Positions 17,786 through 27,469 of a stretch of 64,000 bases of DNA are shown here, piece by piece (within the stretch, counting starts at the first letter, position 1; each line of letters begins with the position of its first letter). The stretch is taken from positions 62,001-126,000 of the forward strand of contig JAMCWM010000008.1 of assembly GCA_023481175.1 (NCBI GenBank), read 5' to 3'. The notes below the pieces were generated by a model. That model saw nothing but the letters and a program-made list of their open reading frames with translations. It searched no databases and was not told the DNA's origin. A program made the position numbers and the translations under genes. The DNA is from Nitrospirota bacterium (GTDB lineage: Bacteria > Nitrospirota > Leptospirillia > Leptospirillales > Leptospirillaceae).

Positions 17786-20012
17786 GGGGAGCTCCGAACC
17801 TTCGGAGCACCTCCATGCCCTTCCGGCCGGAGAGGTGACGATCGAAAAACTGCTCGAGACCGTCTCCCGGTACAACCCGAGTCCCGAAGGCCTCGATCTC
17901 ATCCGCAAGGCCTATCTCATGGCTCTCAAATCCCATGAGGGGCAAAGGCGCCAATCGGGGGATTCCTACATTCACCATCCCTTGAGCGTCGCGTTGATCC
18001 TGGCCGAGATGCGTGTGGACACCTATTGTCTCGTCACGGCCCTTCTCCATGACACGCTCGAGGACACATCCCTGTCGCCGGATCAGATCGAATCCGCCTT
18101 CGGAAAAAAGGTGCTGCACCTGATCGACGGGGTCACAAAAATAGGAAAATTTCATTTCAAGAAATCCCGGGCCGAAAAGCAGGCGGAAAACTTCCGTAAG
18201 ATGCTGCTTTCGATGTCGGAGGATATCCGCGTCCTCCTGGTCAAACTGGCCGACCGTCTTCACAACATGCGGACGATACAGTGGCTCGATTCCGCCAAGC
18301 AGAAAAATATCGCCCAGGAAACCCTCGACATCTACGCCCCTCTGGCCAACCGTCTGGGGATCGGATGGATCAAGCTCGAGCTGGAGGACCTCTCCTTTTC
18401 GGTCCTCGATCCGGAAACGTATGCCGATCTTCGGACGAGGGTGGCTCGCAAGCGGAAGGAGCGCACCAACTACATCGACCAGATCATCCGGGCTGTGTCG
18501 GGGGTGCTGGCGGAAAACGGCATTCCCGCCCGCGTGGAAGGGCGCTACAAGCATATCTACAGCATTTACCGGAAGATGACCTCCCAGGAAATTCCCTTCG
18601 ACGAGATCTATGATCTGATGGGGATCCGGGTGATCACCGATACCAAGCTTCACTGCTACGGCGTCCTGGGGCTCCTGCATGGAATCTACAAGCCCATGTC
18701 GGGGCGGATCAAGGACTTTATCGCCGTTCCGAAGTCCAATATGTACCAGTCCCTTCATACGACGGTCATCGCACCGGAGGGAGTCCTGGTGGAGTTTCAG
18801 ATCCGGACGGAGGAGATGCATCGGGTGGCCGAGGAGGGGGTCGCCGCCCACTGGAACTACAAGGAGAATGCGGACGGGGCTCCCGCCCTTTCCGACCTCA
18901 AGGTCGTGACATGGCTCAGGCAGCTCGTGGAGTGGCAGAAGGAACTCTCCGACAACCAGGAGTTCATGAACTCTGTCAAGCTGAATCTCTTTCCCGACGA
19001 GGTCTATGTCTTCACTCCGGCCGGGGATGTCCGGGAGATGATCAAGGGAGCGACGGCCATCGATTTTGCCTACGGCATTCATACCGAGGTCGGGAACCAC
19101 ACCGTGGGGGCCCGGATCAATGGGAGATGGGTTCCGATCAAGACCGTTCTCGAAAGCGGGGACGTCGTCGAAATCATCACGAACCCCTCCCAGACGCCCA
19201 GCAAGGACTGGCTTCGCTTTGTGGCGACTCCCAAGGCTCGCGCCAGGATCAGGCACTGGATCAAGGAAGAGGAAATGCGCCAGAGCGCGGACATCGGCCT
19301 CCGTTCCCTCGAGGCCGAGGCCCAGAAGCTTCACCGGCGCTGGTCGGAATTTCTCAAACCCCCCTATCTCGAGACCTTCCTTTCCTTCTCCGACCTGCCG
19401 GATCCGACTCCGGAGGATGTCTATTCCCGGATCGGGTTTGGACGACTCTCCGCATCGACGGTTCTCCGGAAGCTTCTTCCGGGCCAGGGGGGGGATCTTC
19501 TTCCCCTGGCGCCCCCCGTACCCCTAAAGGAACAGGTGCCCATCGTCGTCCGCGGAGGAGGGAAGGATCTTCTCATCGGCCTTGCGGGATGCTGCAGCCC
19601 CGTTCCCGGAGAGGAGATCGTGGGGTATGTCACCCGGGGTCGGGGAATCATCGTCCACACCGCCGACTGTCCCAACCTTGTCCACCTGTCGCTTGAGCAG
19701 GACCGGCTTGTGCCGGCCATTTGGGACTCCTCGAAGGATGCGATCTTCGATGTCCATCTCCGGATCTCGATGGAAGACAAGCCGGGAATGCTGGCCGCCG
19801 TCTCCTCGGTCATTTCCGAGCGCGGAGCCAACATTACCCATGCCGAGGTGAAGCAGGCCAAACACCGGATGGGGGTTCTCGATTTTGCCGTGACCGTGGG
19901 AAATCTCGCCCATCTTCAGGAAATCATGACCCGCGTCCAGCACGTCAAGGGTGTTGTCCGGGTCCAGCGGATCAAGACAGCTTCGGATCCCGTCAACACG
20001 CACCCCAACTAA
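17745..20012 (+). CDS. Bifunctional (p)ppGpp synthetase/hydrolase, RelA/SpoT family
   Basis: Controls the stringent response by making and degrading (p)ppGpp. Domains in order: HD hydrolase with HHPLSVALI and LLHDTLEDT (about 65-110, catalytic HD kept), synthetase with GRYKHIYSIYRKM, DLMGIRVIT and GRIKDFIAVPK (about 265-335), TGS (about 420-480, VYVFTPAGDV), a zinc-finger/helical region, and ACT (about 670-745, DKPGMLAAVSSVI). RxKD in the synthetase loop plus the intact HD mark a bifunctional enzyme. I start at the TTG at 17745, with GGGGGA 5-6 bases upstream, giving 755 residues and a 41-base overlap with recJ. An ATG at 17592 would overlap recJ by 194 bases and is unlikely. Confidence 0.9.
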   Translation: MSASSLLSNTDQPEGSSEPSEHLHALPAGEVTIEKLLETVSRYNPSPEGLDLIRKAYLMALKSHEGQRRQSGDSYIHHPLSVALILAEMRVDTYCLVTALLHDTLEDTSLSPDQIESAFGKKVLHLIDGVTKIGKFHFKKSRAEKQAENFRKMLLSMSEDIRVLLVKLADRLHNMRTIQWLDSAKQKNIAQETLDIYAPLANRLGIGWIKLELEDLSFSVLDPETYADLRTRVARKRKERTNYIDQIIRAVSGVLAENGIPARVEGRYKHIYSIYRKMTSQEIPFDEIYDLMGIRVITDTKLHCYGVLGLLHGIYKPMSGRIKDFIAVPKSNMYQSLHTTVIAPEGVLVEFQIRTEEMHRVAEEGVAAHWNYKENADGAPALSDLKVVTWLRQLVEWQKELSDNQEFMNSVKLNLFPDEVYVFTPAGDVREMIKGATAIDFAYGIHTEVGNHTVGARINGRWVPIKTVLESGDVVEIITNPSQTPSKDWLRFVATPKARARIRHWIKEEEMRQSADIGLRSLEAEAQKLHRRWSEFLKPPYLETFLSFSDLPDPTPEDVYSRIGFGRLSASTVLRKLLPGQGGDLLPLAPPVPLKEQVPIVVRGGGKDLLIGLAGCCSPVPGEEIVGYVTRGRGIIVHTADCPNLVHLSLEQDRLVPAIWDSSKDAIFDVHLRISMEDKPGMLAAVSSVISERGANITHAEVKQAKHRMGVLDFAVTVGNLAHLQEIMTRVQHVKGVVRVQRIKTASDPVNTHPN

Positions 20013-20030
20013 CAGGAAATCGGAGGATCC

Positions 20031-20939
20031 ATGGAGTCATCCGGGCGGGACCGCCTTCTTGCCGAACATATCCGGGCACGGCCACACCTGAAGGACATTT
20101 TTCAGTTCTACGAAAAAATCGAGGAGATATGGAACACATCACGTCCGGACGACCTGCTGGCTCTGGTCGATCTTCGGGATGCCTCTCTCCGGGACAGGCT
20201 CTCCCGCGGGATTCCCCTGATCGACCGGCCATCCTTTGCCCGGATCTCCCTGCCCCAGACCGGACAGCAGTTCCGGAAGCTCATGACCGTCATGAAGCAG
20301 GGCGGGGGAGAGCGGGAGCAGTATGCCTCCCGGATTTCGGCCTACATGCGAAACAGCCGCAAGGAGGAGGGGGAGGTGATTGCGGACCTTCTGGCGCGCG
20401 AGGACGGCCATTTCGATGCCGTCTCCGAGACGATGGATGTGCCGCGCCCACTTCTCGTCTATCTTCTGAAAATGTCCCTTCGCATCTCCTTCGAGCGTCT
20501 TCATGAAACCCTGATCGCTTTTTTGCGGAGCCTGGAATGGGGATACACTCATTGTCCGGTCTGCGGCGCGCCCCCGGTGATCGGCCAGGCGGTTTCGAAC
20601 GACAGGAGGCGCTATTACTGTTTCTTCTGCTCCTTTCACTGGGAATCCCCTCTGATGGCCGGATGCCCGTCCTGCGGGGAGACCGATCCCGAACTGTTCA
20701 ATCTCCTCTACAAGCATCCGAACGAACACCAGGGGATCCTGGCTTGCGAAGCCTGCCGGACCTATCTCAAGATGGTGGACCAGAGAGCCGGTCCGGACCT
20801 CCTCAATCCCGACATCCAGGAGGTCCTTGGCCTTCATCTTGACATGGCGGCCGGAGAGCTGGGTCTCAGGCCCCTGGGGCAGCCCATGGCCCAGGCCGAG
20901 ATCATCCGGCGGCCTGGCATCGACGACTATCGTCCGTAA
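20031..20939 (+). CDS. fdhE: Formate dehydrogenase accessory protein FdhE
   Basis: The 302-residue protein has an all-helical N-terminal half and a C-terminal pair of zinc-ribbon-like modules with CPVC (about 176), CFFC, CPSC and CEAC. The stretch HPNEHQGILACEACRTYLK is a strong FdhE signature. Family role: binding to and helping mature formate dehydrogenase catalytic subunits in the cytoplasm. GGAGG sits just before the ATG. No formate dehydrogenase gene is in the window, so it is detached from its client operon here. Confidence 0.85.
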   Translation: MESSGRDRLLAEHIRARPHLKDIFQFYEKIEEIWNTSRPDDLLALVDLRDASLRDRLSRGIPLIDRPSFARISLPQTGQQFRKLMTVMKQGGGEREQYASRISAYMRNSRKEEGEVIADLLAREDGHFDAVSETMDVPRPLLVYLLKMSLRISFERLHETLIAFLRSLEWGYTHCPVCGAPPVIGQAVSNDRRRYYCFFCSFHWESPLMAGCPSCGETDPELFNLLYKHPNEHQGILACEACRTYLKMVDQRAGPDLLNPDIQEVLGLHLDMAAGELGLRPLGQPMAQAEIIRRPGIDDYRP

Positions 20940-20982
20940 GTCAGGACGCTATTTTTTCAAAGCCATCCGGGAAAGGACCCAC

Positions 20983-21216
20983 ATGGACGATACGCCAAGC
21001 ATTCCCAACATGATCGTCAACTACTCGATCATCATCGCCGGTCTCGTGATGACTGTTTTCATCATTTCGGCCAGCTTTTACTTCGTTGTTCGACGCGAGA
21101 GAATCCTCAACAAGAGGTTTCCCGTGGAGGAGAAGAAGGTGGATCCTTGGGGATATCCCCTTGAAGACAAAGGAAACGAAAAGAAAAATACAACGCCGGA
21201 CGACAAAAAAGCTTGA
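20983..21216 (+). CDS. Small single-span membrane protein, unknown
   Basis: A 77-residue protein from the ATG at 20983. One hydrophobic helix (about 12-33, YSIIIAGLVMTVFIISASFYF) is followed by VVRRERI, and then a charged, Lys-rich tail. The N-terminus would face the periplasm. No family is recognised. It lies 43 bases after fdhE. Its stop codon TGA (21214-21216) is embedded in the TTGACA of the hrcA promoter, so the two features share bases. Confidence 0.65.
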   Translation: MDDTPSIPNMIVNYSIIIAGLVMTVFIISASFYFVVRRERILNKRFPVEEKKVDPWGYPLEDKGNEKKNTTPDDKKA

Positions 21217-21241
21217 CATGTTTTTCGCTTCCTGATATATT
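21213..21241 (+). promoter_or_regulatory. Sigma-70 promoter of the hrcA-grpE-dnaK-dnaJ operon
   Basis: TTGACA (21213-21218), 17 bases, TATATT (21236-21241). The start would fall near 21248, inside the CIRCE element. The -35 box overlaps the stop codon of the upstream small gene. Confidence 0.8.
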
Positions 21242-21242
21242 T

Positions 21243-21269
21243 TTAGCACTCAGTGATTGCGAGTGCTAA
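21243..21269 (+). promoter_or_regulatory. CIRCE operator (HrcA binding site)
   Basis: TTAGCACTC (21243-21251), nine bases, GAGTGCTAA (21261-21269): a perfect match to the CIRCE consensus. It lies between the -10 box and the hrcA start, so HrcA should repress its own operon and release it on heat stress. No second CIRCE was seen in the window. Confidence 0.97.
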
Positions 21270-21281
21270 AATGGAGGAAGC

Positions 21282-22340
21282 GTGTCTGACAGTTCAGGGA
21301 GAAGGGATGTTCTGGATCAGAAAAAATGGCTGGTTCTCTCTGCCACCGTTTCGGGATATATCCGTTCAGCCCTTCCGGTCGGTTCGCAATCCGTAAACCG
21401 GTCATTCGGGTTGCCTTATTCCCCCGCGACCATTCGGAACATCATGAGTGCCCTGGAGGCGATGGGATATCTCACCCATCCCCACACGTCATCCGGCCGC
21501 GTCCCGACGGAAAAGGGGTTCCGGTATTTTGTCGACCATTCGGATTTCGACAAGAAGGAATTCGAAGACTGGTCCGATCTGGCCCGGGGAATCGAACCGC
21601 TCCTTTCCGAATCCTCGCTGACCGATTTCAGCGAGGTTTTGTCGAAGGTGGTCGCCCAGGTGGGACGCACCTCCGGCTACGCGGTGTTCCTGATGGAGAC
21701 CGGAACCCTGGGCGATGTCCGCGTCGTGGGGGTCGAGGCCGTCCCGCTTTCCGGACGCCAGGCGCTCCTGGTCGTCATCCTGGAGACGGGCCACCTCCTG
21801 AAACGGACCTTCGTCTACCCGGAGGGGATCGGGTGGCTCGAATTCCGCAAGATCGTCGGCAAGCTGAACAGGGTCGGGCGATTCCGAACACTTTCGGAGA
21901 TCCGGGATGCCCTTCTGTCCGAGATGGACGGAATCTCGAGGGCCTGGGAGGCTATTGTCAGGGAATTCGAACGCCTGGGAGGCGTTCCCGACGTCAAGCT
22001 CTTCGGGGCTTCCCGATTTGCCAAGGATCCGGAATTCTCAAAGGCCGGAGATCTCGAGTCCGTCTTTCACGCCTTCGAGGAACAGGTGGCCCTGTTCGGG
22101 TTTCTTCGCAAACTGGTCGAGGCTCGGGGAATCTCGGTTTCGATCGGCTCGGAAAACGAGCTTCCGGGGCTAGGTGTGTGCACCCTGGTCTCCCTTCCCC
22201 TCATCCGTTCGGGGGCCTGGTACGGGACCATCGGTGTCGTTGGCCCCGTCCGGATGGACTATGGGCAGGTGATCCCCCTGATGTCCCGTCTTTCGGGGCG
22301 TCTCAACCACTGGTTGACGGGGCTTGACGGCGAGGGGTAG
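21282..22340 (+). CDS. hrcA: Heat-inducible transcription repressor HrcA
   Basis: A 352-residue repressor of class I heat-shock genes that binds CIRCE and whose folding depends on GroEL in studied species. The N-terminal winged helix contains the PYSPATIRNIMSALEAMGYL block (about 45-65) and SGRVPTEKGFRYFVD follows. The GTG start at 21282 has GGAGGAAGC immediately upstream. CIRCE precedes it, so autoregulation is expected. First gene of the grpE-dnaK-dnaJ operon. Confidence 0.96.
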   Translation: MSDSSGRRDVLDQKKWLVLSATVSGYIRSALPVGSQSVNRSFGLPYSPATIRNIMSALEAMGYLTHPHTSSGRVPTEKGFRYFVDHSDFDKKEFEDWSDLARGIEPLLSESSLTDFSEVLSKVVAQVGRTSGYAVFLMETGTLGDVRVVGVEAVPLSGRQALLVVILETGHLLKRTFVYPEGIGWLEFRKIVGKLNRVGRFRTLSEIRDALLSEMDGISRAWEAIVREFERLGGVPDVKLFGASRFAKDPEFSKAGDLESVFHAFEEQVALFGFLRKLVEARGISVSIGSENELPGLGVCTLVSLPLIRSGAWYGTIGVVGPVRMDYGQVIPLMSRLSGRLNHWLTGLDGEG

Positions 22341-22408
22341 ACCATGGGTGGAGGAATGAGTGGGGACATGTCAGGGAAAGATCAGGACCGATAGGGAAAG
22401 GATGAGGG

Positions 22409-22981
22409 ATGTCTGAAGAATTTGAATCCGTGGACGATCTTTCGGCAGAGGAAAGGCCGGAAGGGACCGGGTCACGGTCCGAGGCCGAGGTTCTCCCGGA
22501 GGAACCCTCGCAGGAGACCCGGGAGGCCGAGGCATGGAAAGAAAAGTATATCCGTCTTCTGGCGGACTTCGACAATCACAGGAAACGGACGGTTCGCGAC
22601 CTTGAGGAGGCCAGAAAATTCGCCAACGAAGCCCTTCTGAAGGCCTTTCTGCCTGTTCTGGACAATCTTGAACGCGCCCTCCAGCACGGGGAGACGGGGG
22701 GCCTTGGCGCGATTCCCGAATGCAAGTCCCTTGTCGAAGGGGTCCGTTTGACCCACAAGCAGTTTCTCGAACTGCTCGAGAAAAATCATGTGACCCGGGT
22801 TCCGTCCTCGGGGGTCTCCTTCGATCCCGAGATCCACGAGGCCGTCGGGTATACTGAAAGCGAATCCCTCCCGGAAGGCATGGTCGTCGATGTCTACCAG
22901 CAGGGATACCGGATTCACAACAGACTCGTCCGTCCCTCCATGGTGACGGTCTCGAAGGGAAAGTCCCCCGAAAGGGCGTAA
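22409..22981 (+). CDS. grpE: Nucleotide exchange factor GrpE
   Basis: A 190-residue cochaperone that releases ADP from DnaK. An acidic, low-complexity N-terminus (about 1-45) precedes the long dimerising coiled coil with the family segment [16 protein letters not shown], and a C-terminal beta domain with [13 protein letters not shown]. Located between hrcA and dnaK as in many bacteria; AAAGGA lies upstream of the ATG. Confidence 0.95.
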   Translation: MSEEFESVDDLSAEERPEGTGSRSEAEVLPEEPSQETREAEAWKEKYIRLLADFDNHRKRTVRDLEEARKFANEALLKAFLPVLDNLERALQHGETGGLGAIPECKSLVEGVRLTHKQFLELLEKNHVTRVPSSGVSFDPEIHEAVGYTESESLPEGMVVDVYQQGYRIHNRLVRPSMVTVSKGKSPERA

Positions 22982-22994
22982 ACGGCTGATCAGG

Positions 22995-23017
22995 CGGCAG
23001 GAGGAAGGATTCTGCCG
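22995..23017 (+). other. Hairpin between grpE and dnaK
   Basis: CGGCAG (22995-23000) pairs with CTGCCG (23012-23017) around an 11-base loop. It has no T tract, so it is more likely an mRNA processing or stability element than a terminator. Confidence 0.3.
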
Positions 23018-23054
23018 GAGAACGTATCACTCCATATGTGAAAGGAATTCATCT

Positions 23055-24974
23055 ATGAGCAAGATTATCGGGATCGATCTGGGAACGACGAACTCCGTGG
23101 TGTGCATCATGGAAGGGGGAGAACCGGTGGTGATCCCCAACCAGGAAGGGTCGCGGATCACCCCTTCGGTGGTTGCCTTTACCGACAAGGGAGAAATCCT
23201 CGTGGGGCAGGTGGCGAAGCGCCAGGCGATCACCAATCCGGAGAACACCATCTACTCCGTGAAACGTCTGATCGGCCGGAAGTTCAATTCCGACGAGGTG
23301 GTCCACGCCATGAAACGGCTTCCCTACAAGGTTGTCTCCGGGCCGAACGGTGACGCCTATGTCGAGATCCGGGGCAAACAGTACTCTCCGGCCGAGATTT
23401 CCGCGAAGATCCTCATGAAGCTCAAACAGGCCGCCGAAGACTATCTCGGAGAAAAGGTCACCGATGCCGTCATCACCGTTCCGGCCTACTTCAATGACGC
23501 CCAGCGGCAGGACACCAAAAATGCCGGCGCCATTGCGGGTCTGAACGTCCTCCGGATCATCAACGAGCCGACGGCCGCCTCTCTGGCCTATGGCCTTGAC
23601 AGCAAGAAGGAGGAGAAGATTGCCGTCTACGATCTCGGTGGCGGGACCTTCGACATCTCGATCCTCGAGATCGGAGAGGGGGTCTTCGAGGTCAAGTCGA
23701 CCAACGGGGATACCTACCTCGGGGGAGACGACTTCGACACGGCCCTCATCGACTTCATCGTGGCCTCCTACCTCCAGGAATCCGGGATCGACCTGAAGAA
23801 GGACAAGATGGCCCTCCAGCGCCTGAAGGAGGCCGCGGAAAAGGCCAAGATCGAACTCTCGACCGTCATGGAGACGGAGGTGAACCTTCCCTTCATCACG
23901 GCTGATGCCTCCGGACCCAAGCACCTTGTCATGAAGATCACCCGTTCGAAGCTCGAACAGCTCACCGACGGACTGGTGAGCCATTCCCTCGATCCGGTCA
24001 AGAAGGCCCTTTCCGACGCTGGCCTTTCCGCCTCCAATATCGACGAGGTGGTTCTGGTCGGAGGCCAGACCCGTATGCCCAAGGTTCAGGAGACGGTCCG
24101 GAAATTCTTCGGAAAGGAGCCTCACAAGGGGGTGAATCCCGACGAGGTGGTGGCCATCGGGGCTGCCATCCAGGGCGCGGTCCTGAAGGGAGACGTCAAG
24201 GATGTTCTTCTCCTCGACGTGACGCCCCTTTCCCTGGGGCTCGAGACCCTGGGAGGCGTCTTTACCAAACTGATCGACCGGAATACCACCATTCCCGCCA
24301 AGCGGAGCCAGGTTTTCACCACGGCCGCCGACAACCAGAATTCGGTGACGATCAAGGTCTTCCAGGGGGAGCGGGAAATGGCCGCGGACAACAAGCTCCT
24401 TGGCGAATTCGACCTCGCGGGGATTCCGTCGGCTCCCCGGGGCGTTCCCCAGATCGAGGTGACCTTCGACATCGACTCCAACGGGATCGTCCATGTGAGC
24501 GCCAAGGACAAGGGAACCGGCAAGGAGCAGTCGATCCGGATCACGGCGCAGGGCGGGCTTTCCAAGGAAGAGGTGGATCGCCTGATCCGCGAGGCGGAGG
24601 CCCATGCCGCCGAGGACCACAAGCGCCGGGAGAAGATCGAGACCCGGAACGGTCTCGAAAATATGATCTACGCCATGGAGAAATCCCTGGGAGAGGTTTC
24701 GGAGAAGATCTCCGACGTGGAGCGGGGGCAGTTCCGGGAAGCCATCGAGGCGGCCCGGGGAAAGCTCGCCTCCGAAAGCATCGAAGAACTCAAGGAAGCC
24801 CTCTCGACTCTCGAGAAGGAATCCCACAAGCTTGCCGATATCGTCTACAAGAACACCCAGGCGTCCGGAGCGGCCGGAACCCCCGGCGGGGAGACTCCCG
24901 GGGCGGGCCAGGGGCCCTCAGGCGAAAATGTGGTCGATGCCGAATACGAGGACGTGAAAAAGAATCCGTCCTGA
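23055..24974 (+). CDS. dnaK: Chaperone protein DnaK (Hsp70)
   Basis: A 639-residue Hsp70. The ATPase domain starts [16 protein letters not shown] and contains [14 protein letters not shown] and GGDDFD; the substrate-binding domain starts around [14 protein letters not shown] (about 390), followed by the helical lid and the terminal EYEDVKK-like tail ([13 protein letters not shown]). AAAGGAA is 7 bases before the ATG. Third gene of the CIRCE-controlled operon. Confidence 0.98.
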   Translation: MSKIIGIDLGTTNSVVCIMEGGEPVVIPNQEGSRITPSVVAFTDKGEILVGQVAKRQAITNPENTIYSVKRLIGRKFNSDEVVHAMKRLPYKVVSGPNGDAYVEIRGKQYSPAEISAKILMKLKQAAEDYLGEKVTDAVITVPAYFNDAQRQDTKNAGAIAGLNVLRIINEPTAASLAYGLDSKKEEKIAVYDLGGGTFDISILEIGEGVFEVKSTNGDTYLGGDDFDTALIDFIVASYLQESGIDLKKDKMALQRLKEAAEKAKIELSTVMETEVNLPFITADASGPKHLVMKITRSKLEQLTDGLVSHSLDPVKKALSDAGLSASNIDEVVLVGGQTRMPKVQETVRKFFGKEPHKGVNPDEVVAIGAAIQGAVLKGDVKDVLLLDVTPLSLGLETLGGVFTKLIDRNTTIPAKRSQVFTTAADNQNSVTIKVFQGEREMAADNKLLGEFDLAGIPSAPRGVPQIEVTFDIDSNGIVHVSAKDKGTGKEQSIRITAQGGLSKEEVDRLIREAEAHAAEDHKRREKIETRNGLENMIYAMEKSLGEVSEKISDVERGQFREAIEAARGKLASESIEELKEALSTLEKESHKLADIVYKNTQASGAAGTPGGETPGAGQGPSGENVVDAEYEDVKKNPS

Positions 24975-24987
24975 GACAGTTCTTTCG

Positions 24988-25017
24988 GGCGGAAGAAGAG
25001 AGCTCTCTTCTTCCGCC
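24988..25017 (+). terminator. 30-base perfect palindrome between dnaK and dnaJ
   Basis: GGCGGAAGAAGAGAG (24988-25002) is followed without a gap by its exact reverse complement (25003-25017), then TTTCGTGTT. Its position 13 bases after the dnaK stop and 41 before dnaJ suggests a partial terminator or an mRNA stabiliser that lowers dnaJ relative to dnaK. The short T run makes it a weak intrinsic terminator. Confidence 0.6.
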
Positions 25018-25058
25018 TTTCGTGTTAACCGGTTTTGCAAGAGGGGAAGGACGTTCCG

Positions 25059-26171
25059 TTGGCATCGAAGGATTTTTACAGTGTTCTGGGCGTTCCCCGG
25101 AACGCCTCGGCGGATGAGATCAAAAAAGCCTACCGAAAACTCGCCATGCAGTATCATCCGGACCGGAACCCCGGAGACAGGGCGGCCGAGGCCCAGTTCA
25201 AGCTGATCAACGAGGCTTACGAAGTCCTGGGGGATCCCCAGAAGCGCCAGCTCTACGATTCGGGGGGCGGTTCGGGATTCTTCGAGGGATTCGACGGGGG
25301 CTTCGCCCGGGGCGGGGCCAACTTCGGGGATGTCTTCTCCGAGGTGCTGAACGAGTTCTTTGGAGGGGGCTCTTCCGGTGGGCGCCAGCAGGGCGAGCAC
25401 ATCCTCCGCCAGGTCGAACTCTCCTTCGAGGAGGCGGCTCTCGGCAAGGAAATCTCCATCAAGCTCGCCCGCTGGGAGACCTGCTCCCCCTGTTCCGGAA
25501 ATGGCTCGAAGAACGGGAAGTCCGTGACGGTCTGCTCCTCCTGCCGGGGAACGGGCTTCGTCCGGATCCAGCAGGGATTCTTTCATGTCCAGAAAACCTG
25601 CGGCACCTGCGGCGGCGAGGGGCGGGTGATCACCGAGATCTGCCCGAACTGTTCGGGAAAGGGACGCATCTCCGTCGACCGGACCATCACACGCTCCATT
25701 CCGGCGGGAGTCCAGACCGGCATGCGGGTCCGGATCTCCGGAGAGGGCCATGCCGGGGTGGGCGGCGGGCCTCCGGGAGATCTTTATCTTGATGTGGTCG
25801 TTCGGCCCCATAGCGTCTTCGCCCGGGAGGGCGACGACCTGGTCATCGACAAGAACCTGACCCTGACCCAGGCCATCTTCGGGACGACCCTCGAAATTCC
25901 GACGCTCGGGGCGCCCTATGCGATGAAGGTCGACCCCGGGACGCAGCCGGGAACCGTCCGGCGGGTCCGGGGCAAGGGGATCGCCAATCCCCAGAGCCGG
26001 AGCCTGGGGGATCTCGTGATCCGGTTCAATGTGGAAATTCCGACACGGCTCAGCCGGGAGCAGCGGGAAGCCCTCGAACGCTATGCCGAGGTCTCGGGGG
26101 AAGCCCCCGCCGGACAGGCCGGGGGGGGGGACGGCGGCCTCTTTTCCAAGGTCAAGTCGATCTTTGAGTGA
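25059..26171 (+). CDS. dnaJ: Chaperone protein DnaJ (Hsp40, type I)
   Basis: A 370-residue type I Hsp40. J-domain with HPD at residues 33-35, a Gly/Phe-rich linker ([13 protein letters not shown]), four CxxCxGxG zinc repeats ([32 protein letters not shown]) and the C-terminal substrate-binding domains. I use the TTG at 25059 ([11 protein letters not shown]) because the J-domain begins there and AAGGA is suitably placed; an in-frame TTG at 25035 adds eight unconserved residues. A run of ten G (26121-26130) lies near the 3' end of the gene. Confidence 0.95.
   Translation: MASKDFYSVLGVPRNASADEIKKAYRKLAMQYHPDRNPGDRAAEAQFKLINEAYEVLGDPQKRQLYDSGGGSGFFEGFDGGFARGGANFGDVFSEVLNEFFGGGSSGGRQQGEHILRQVELSFEEAALGKEISIKLARWETCSPCSGNGSKNGKSVTVCSSCRGTGFVRIQQGFFHVQKTCGTCGGEGRVITEICPNCSGKGRISVDRTITRSIPAGVQTGMRVRISGEGHAGVGGGPPGDLYLDVVVRPHSVFAREGDDLVIDKNLTLTQAIFGTTLEIPTLGAPYAMKVDPGTQPGTVRRVRGKGIANPQSRSLGDLVIRFNVEIPTRLSREQREALERYAEVSGEAPAGQAGGGDGGLFSKVKSIFE
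26121..26130 (+). repeat. G10 homopolymer inside the 3' end of dnaJ
   Basis: Ten consecutive G encode the Gly-Gly-Gly-Asp segment of the DnaJ C-terminus, about 40 bases before the stop. A one-base slip would replace only the last dozen or so residues. Confidence 0.9.
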
Positions 26172-26201
26172 TCGGATCGGCCGCGAACTCCGGGGGAGCC
26201 G

Positions 26202-27002
26202 GTGAGCGGACCCGTCCTTTTCTGGATCACCGATTCCGACCGGGTCGTGACCGCACCCGAAGGGCGACTTCTCGAACCCGGCTCCATCCTCTCCCGCCAT
26301 CTCGCGAAAAGCCTCCGCGCGAAAGAGGGGGATCTCTTCCGTTTCGTGGATCCGGAGAGCCCGGCCCAGATTTTCCAGGGCCGGATTGTGCGCCTCTCTC
26401 CCCTTGCGATCGCCCTTTCCCCGGAATCCGTTCCTGTCGCGGGAGGAGAGGGCAAAGGGAGGCCCTTCGATCTGGCCGTGGGGATTCTCAAGGGGGAGTC
26501 CTTCGAAGACCTGATCGAACCGGTCACATGCCTCGGGGTCCGGCGCCTTGTCCCCCTTTTGGCCGATCGCTCCCAGGCCCGCTGGTCCCGGGAGCAGTTT
26601 GAACGAAAGCGCGTTCGCTTCGAGTCCAAGATCCGGGAGTCGAGCCAGCTGTCCGGCCGCGCCGACAGGATGCGGCTCGATCCGCCCTGTTCCCTCTCGG
26701 AACTCCTTTCGGGCCGGGACGGGGCCTTCGTCCTCTTTTTCGACGAAGATCCCTCCGTCCCGTCTCTTCGGGAGATCCTGGCCGGGGATCGGGAGCCGGC
26801 ATCCTTTCTTGCGGTCACGGGGCCGGAAGGAGGATGGTCGGAGCGGGAACGGGACCTCTTCCGGGATTTCGAAAAATCGAAGAACGGGGCCAGGGCGAGT
26901 CTCGGACGCCGCATCCTTCCGGGCCGGCTGGCCCCCCTTGTGGCGGCGTCCCTGTTCTCGCAAGAGCTTTTGCCGCCACCCAAGACAAGGACTCCCGAAT
27001 GA
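26202..27002 (+). CDS. rsmE: 16S rRNA (uracil-1498-N3)-methyltransferase
   Basis: A 266-residue SPOUT methyltransferase modifying U1498 of 16S rRNA. An N-terminal PUA-like domain (about 1-75) precedes the SPOUT domain with LVPLLADRSQARW, the segment SQLSGRADRMRLDPP, and the SAM-binding knot TGPEGGWSERE then SLGRRILP. The last motif replaces the more common LGxRILRxETA, a small divergence. The gene follows dnaJ by 30 bases, and rsmE after dnaJ (often with prmA) is a known arrangement. The stop overlaps the RDD gene (ATGA). Confidence 0.9.
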   Translation: MSGPVLFWITDSDRVVTAPEGRLLEPGSILSRHLAKSLRAKEGDLFRFVDPESPAQIFQGRIVRLSPLAIALSPESVPVAGGEGKGRPFDLAVGILKGESFEDLIEPVTCLGVRRLVPLLADRSQARWSREQFERKRVRFESKIRESSQLSGRADRMRLDPPCSLSELLSGRDGAFVLFFDEDPSVPSLREILAGDREPASFLAVTGPEGGWSERERDLFRDFEKSKNGARASLGRRILPGRLAPLVAASLFSQELLPPPKTRTPE

Positions 27003-27469
27003 TCGGACGCCGCATCCTGGCCTTCTGGCTCGATCTCTTCCTGGCCATTTTTCTGTCCGAGGGGGGGCTCTCTCTTCTCAGGCGGGAAATCCTCTCCGGC
27101 ACCGATCCCGAAGACCCCTTCGATCCGGTCCGGCAATGGGCGGCCGCCTCCTTTCATCCCGCCGCACTCCTCGCGGGCCTGTTCCTCTACTTCTTCCTTT
27201 TCTGGGCCATCTCCTCCGAAACCCCGGGACAGTCCCTCTTCGGTCTGACCGTCATCCGGGATTCAGGAGACGCCGAGCGGGTCCGGATCGGTCCGGGAGG
27301 GGCCCTTCGACGGACGCTGGTCTTCGGGGGATCCTTCCTGCTCCTGGGTTTGGGTTTTCTGGCCGCCCTGGCCAACGACCGCAGGCTCGCCCTCCACGAC
27401 TGCCTCTCCGGAACCCGCGTGGTCAGGGAGCGATCGAGGCCCGCTCCCAGGCCAGCAGAGCTTCCTTGA
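26999..27469 (+). CDS. RDD family membrane protein
   Basis: A 156-residue membrane protein starting at the ATG that overlaps the rsmE stop. The RDD hallmark is degenerate (MIGRRILAFWLDLFLAIFL), and ETPGQSLFGLTVI matches the family's second block. Three or four helices are visible (about 6-22, 55-75, 101-121). RDD protein roles are mostly unknown; some are linked to ion exchange. The 3' end overlaps the convergent alkyltransferase gene by 47 bases. Confidence 0.75.
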   Translation: MIGRRILAFWLDLFLAIFLSEGGLSLLRREILSGTDPEDPFDPVRQWAAASFHPAALLAGLFLYFFLFWAISSETPGQSLFGLTVIRDSGDAERVRIGPGGALRRTLVFGGSFLLLGLGFLAALANDRRLALHDCLSGTRVVRERSRPAPRPAELP

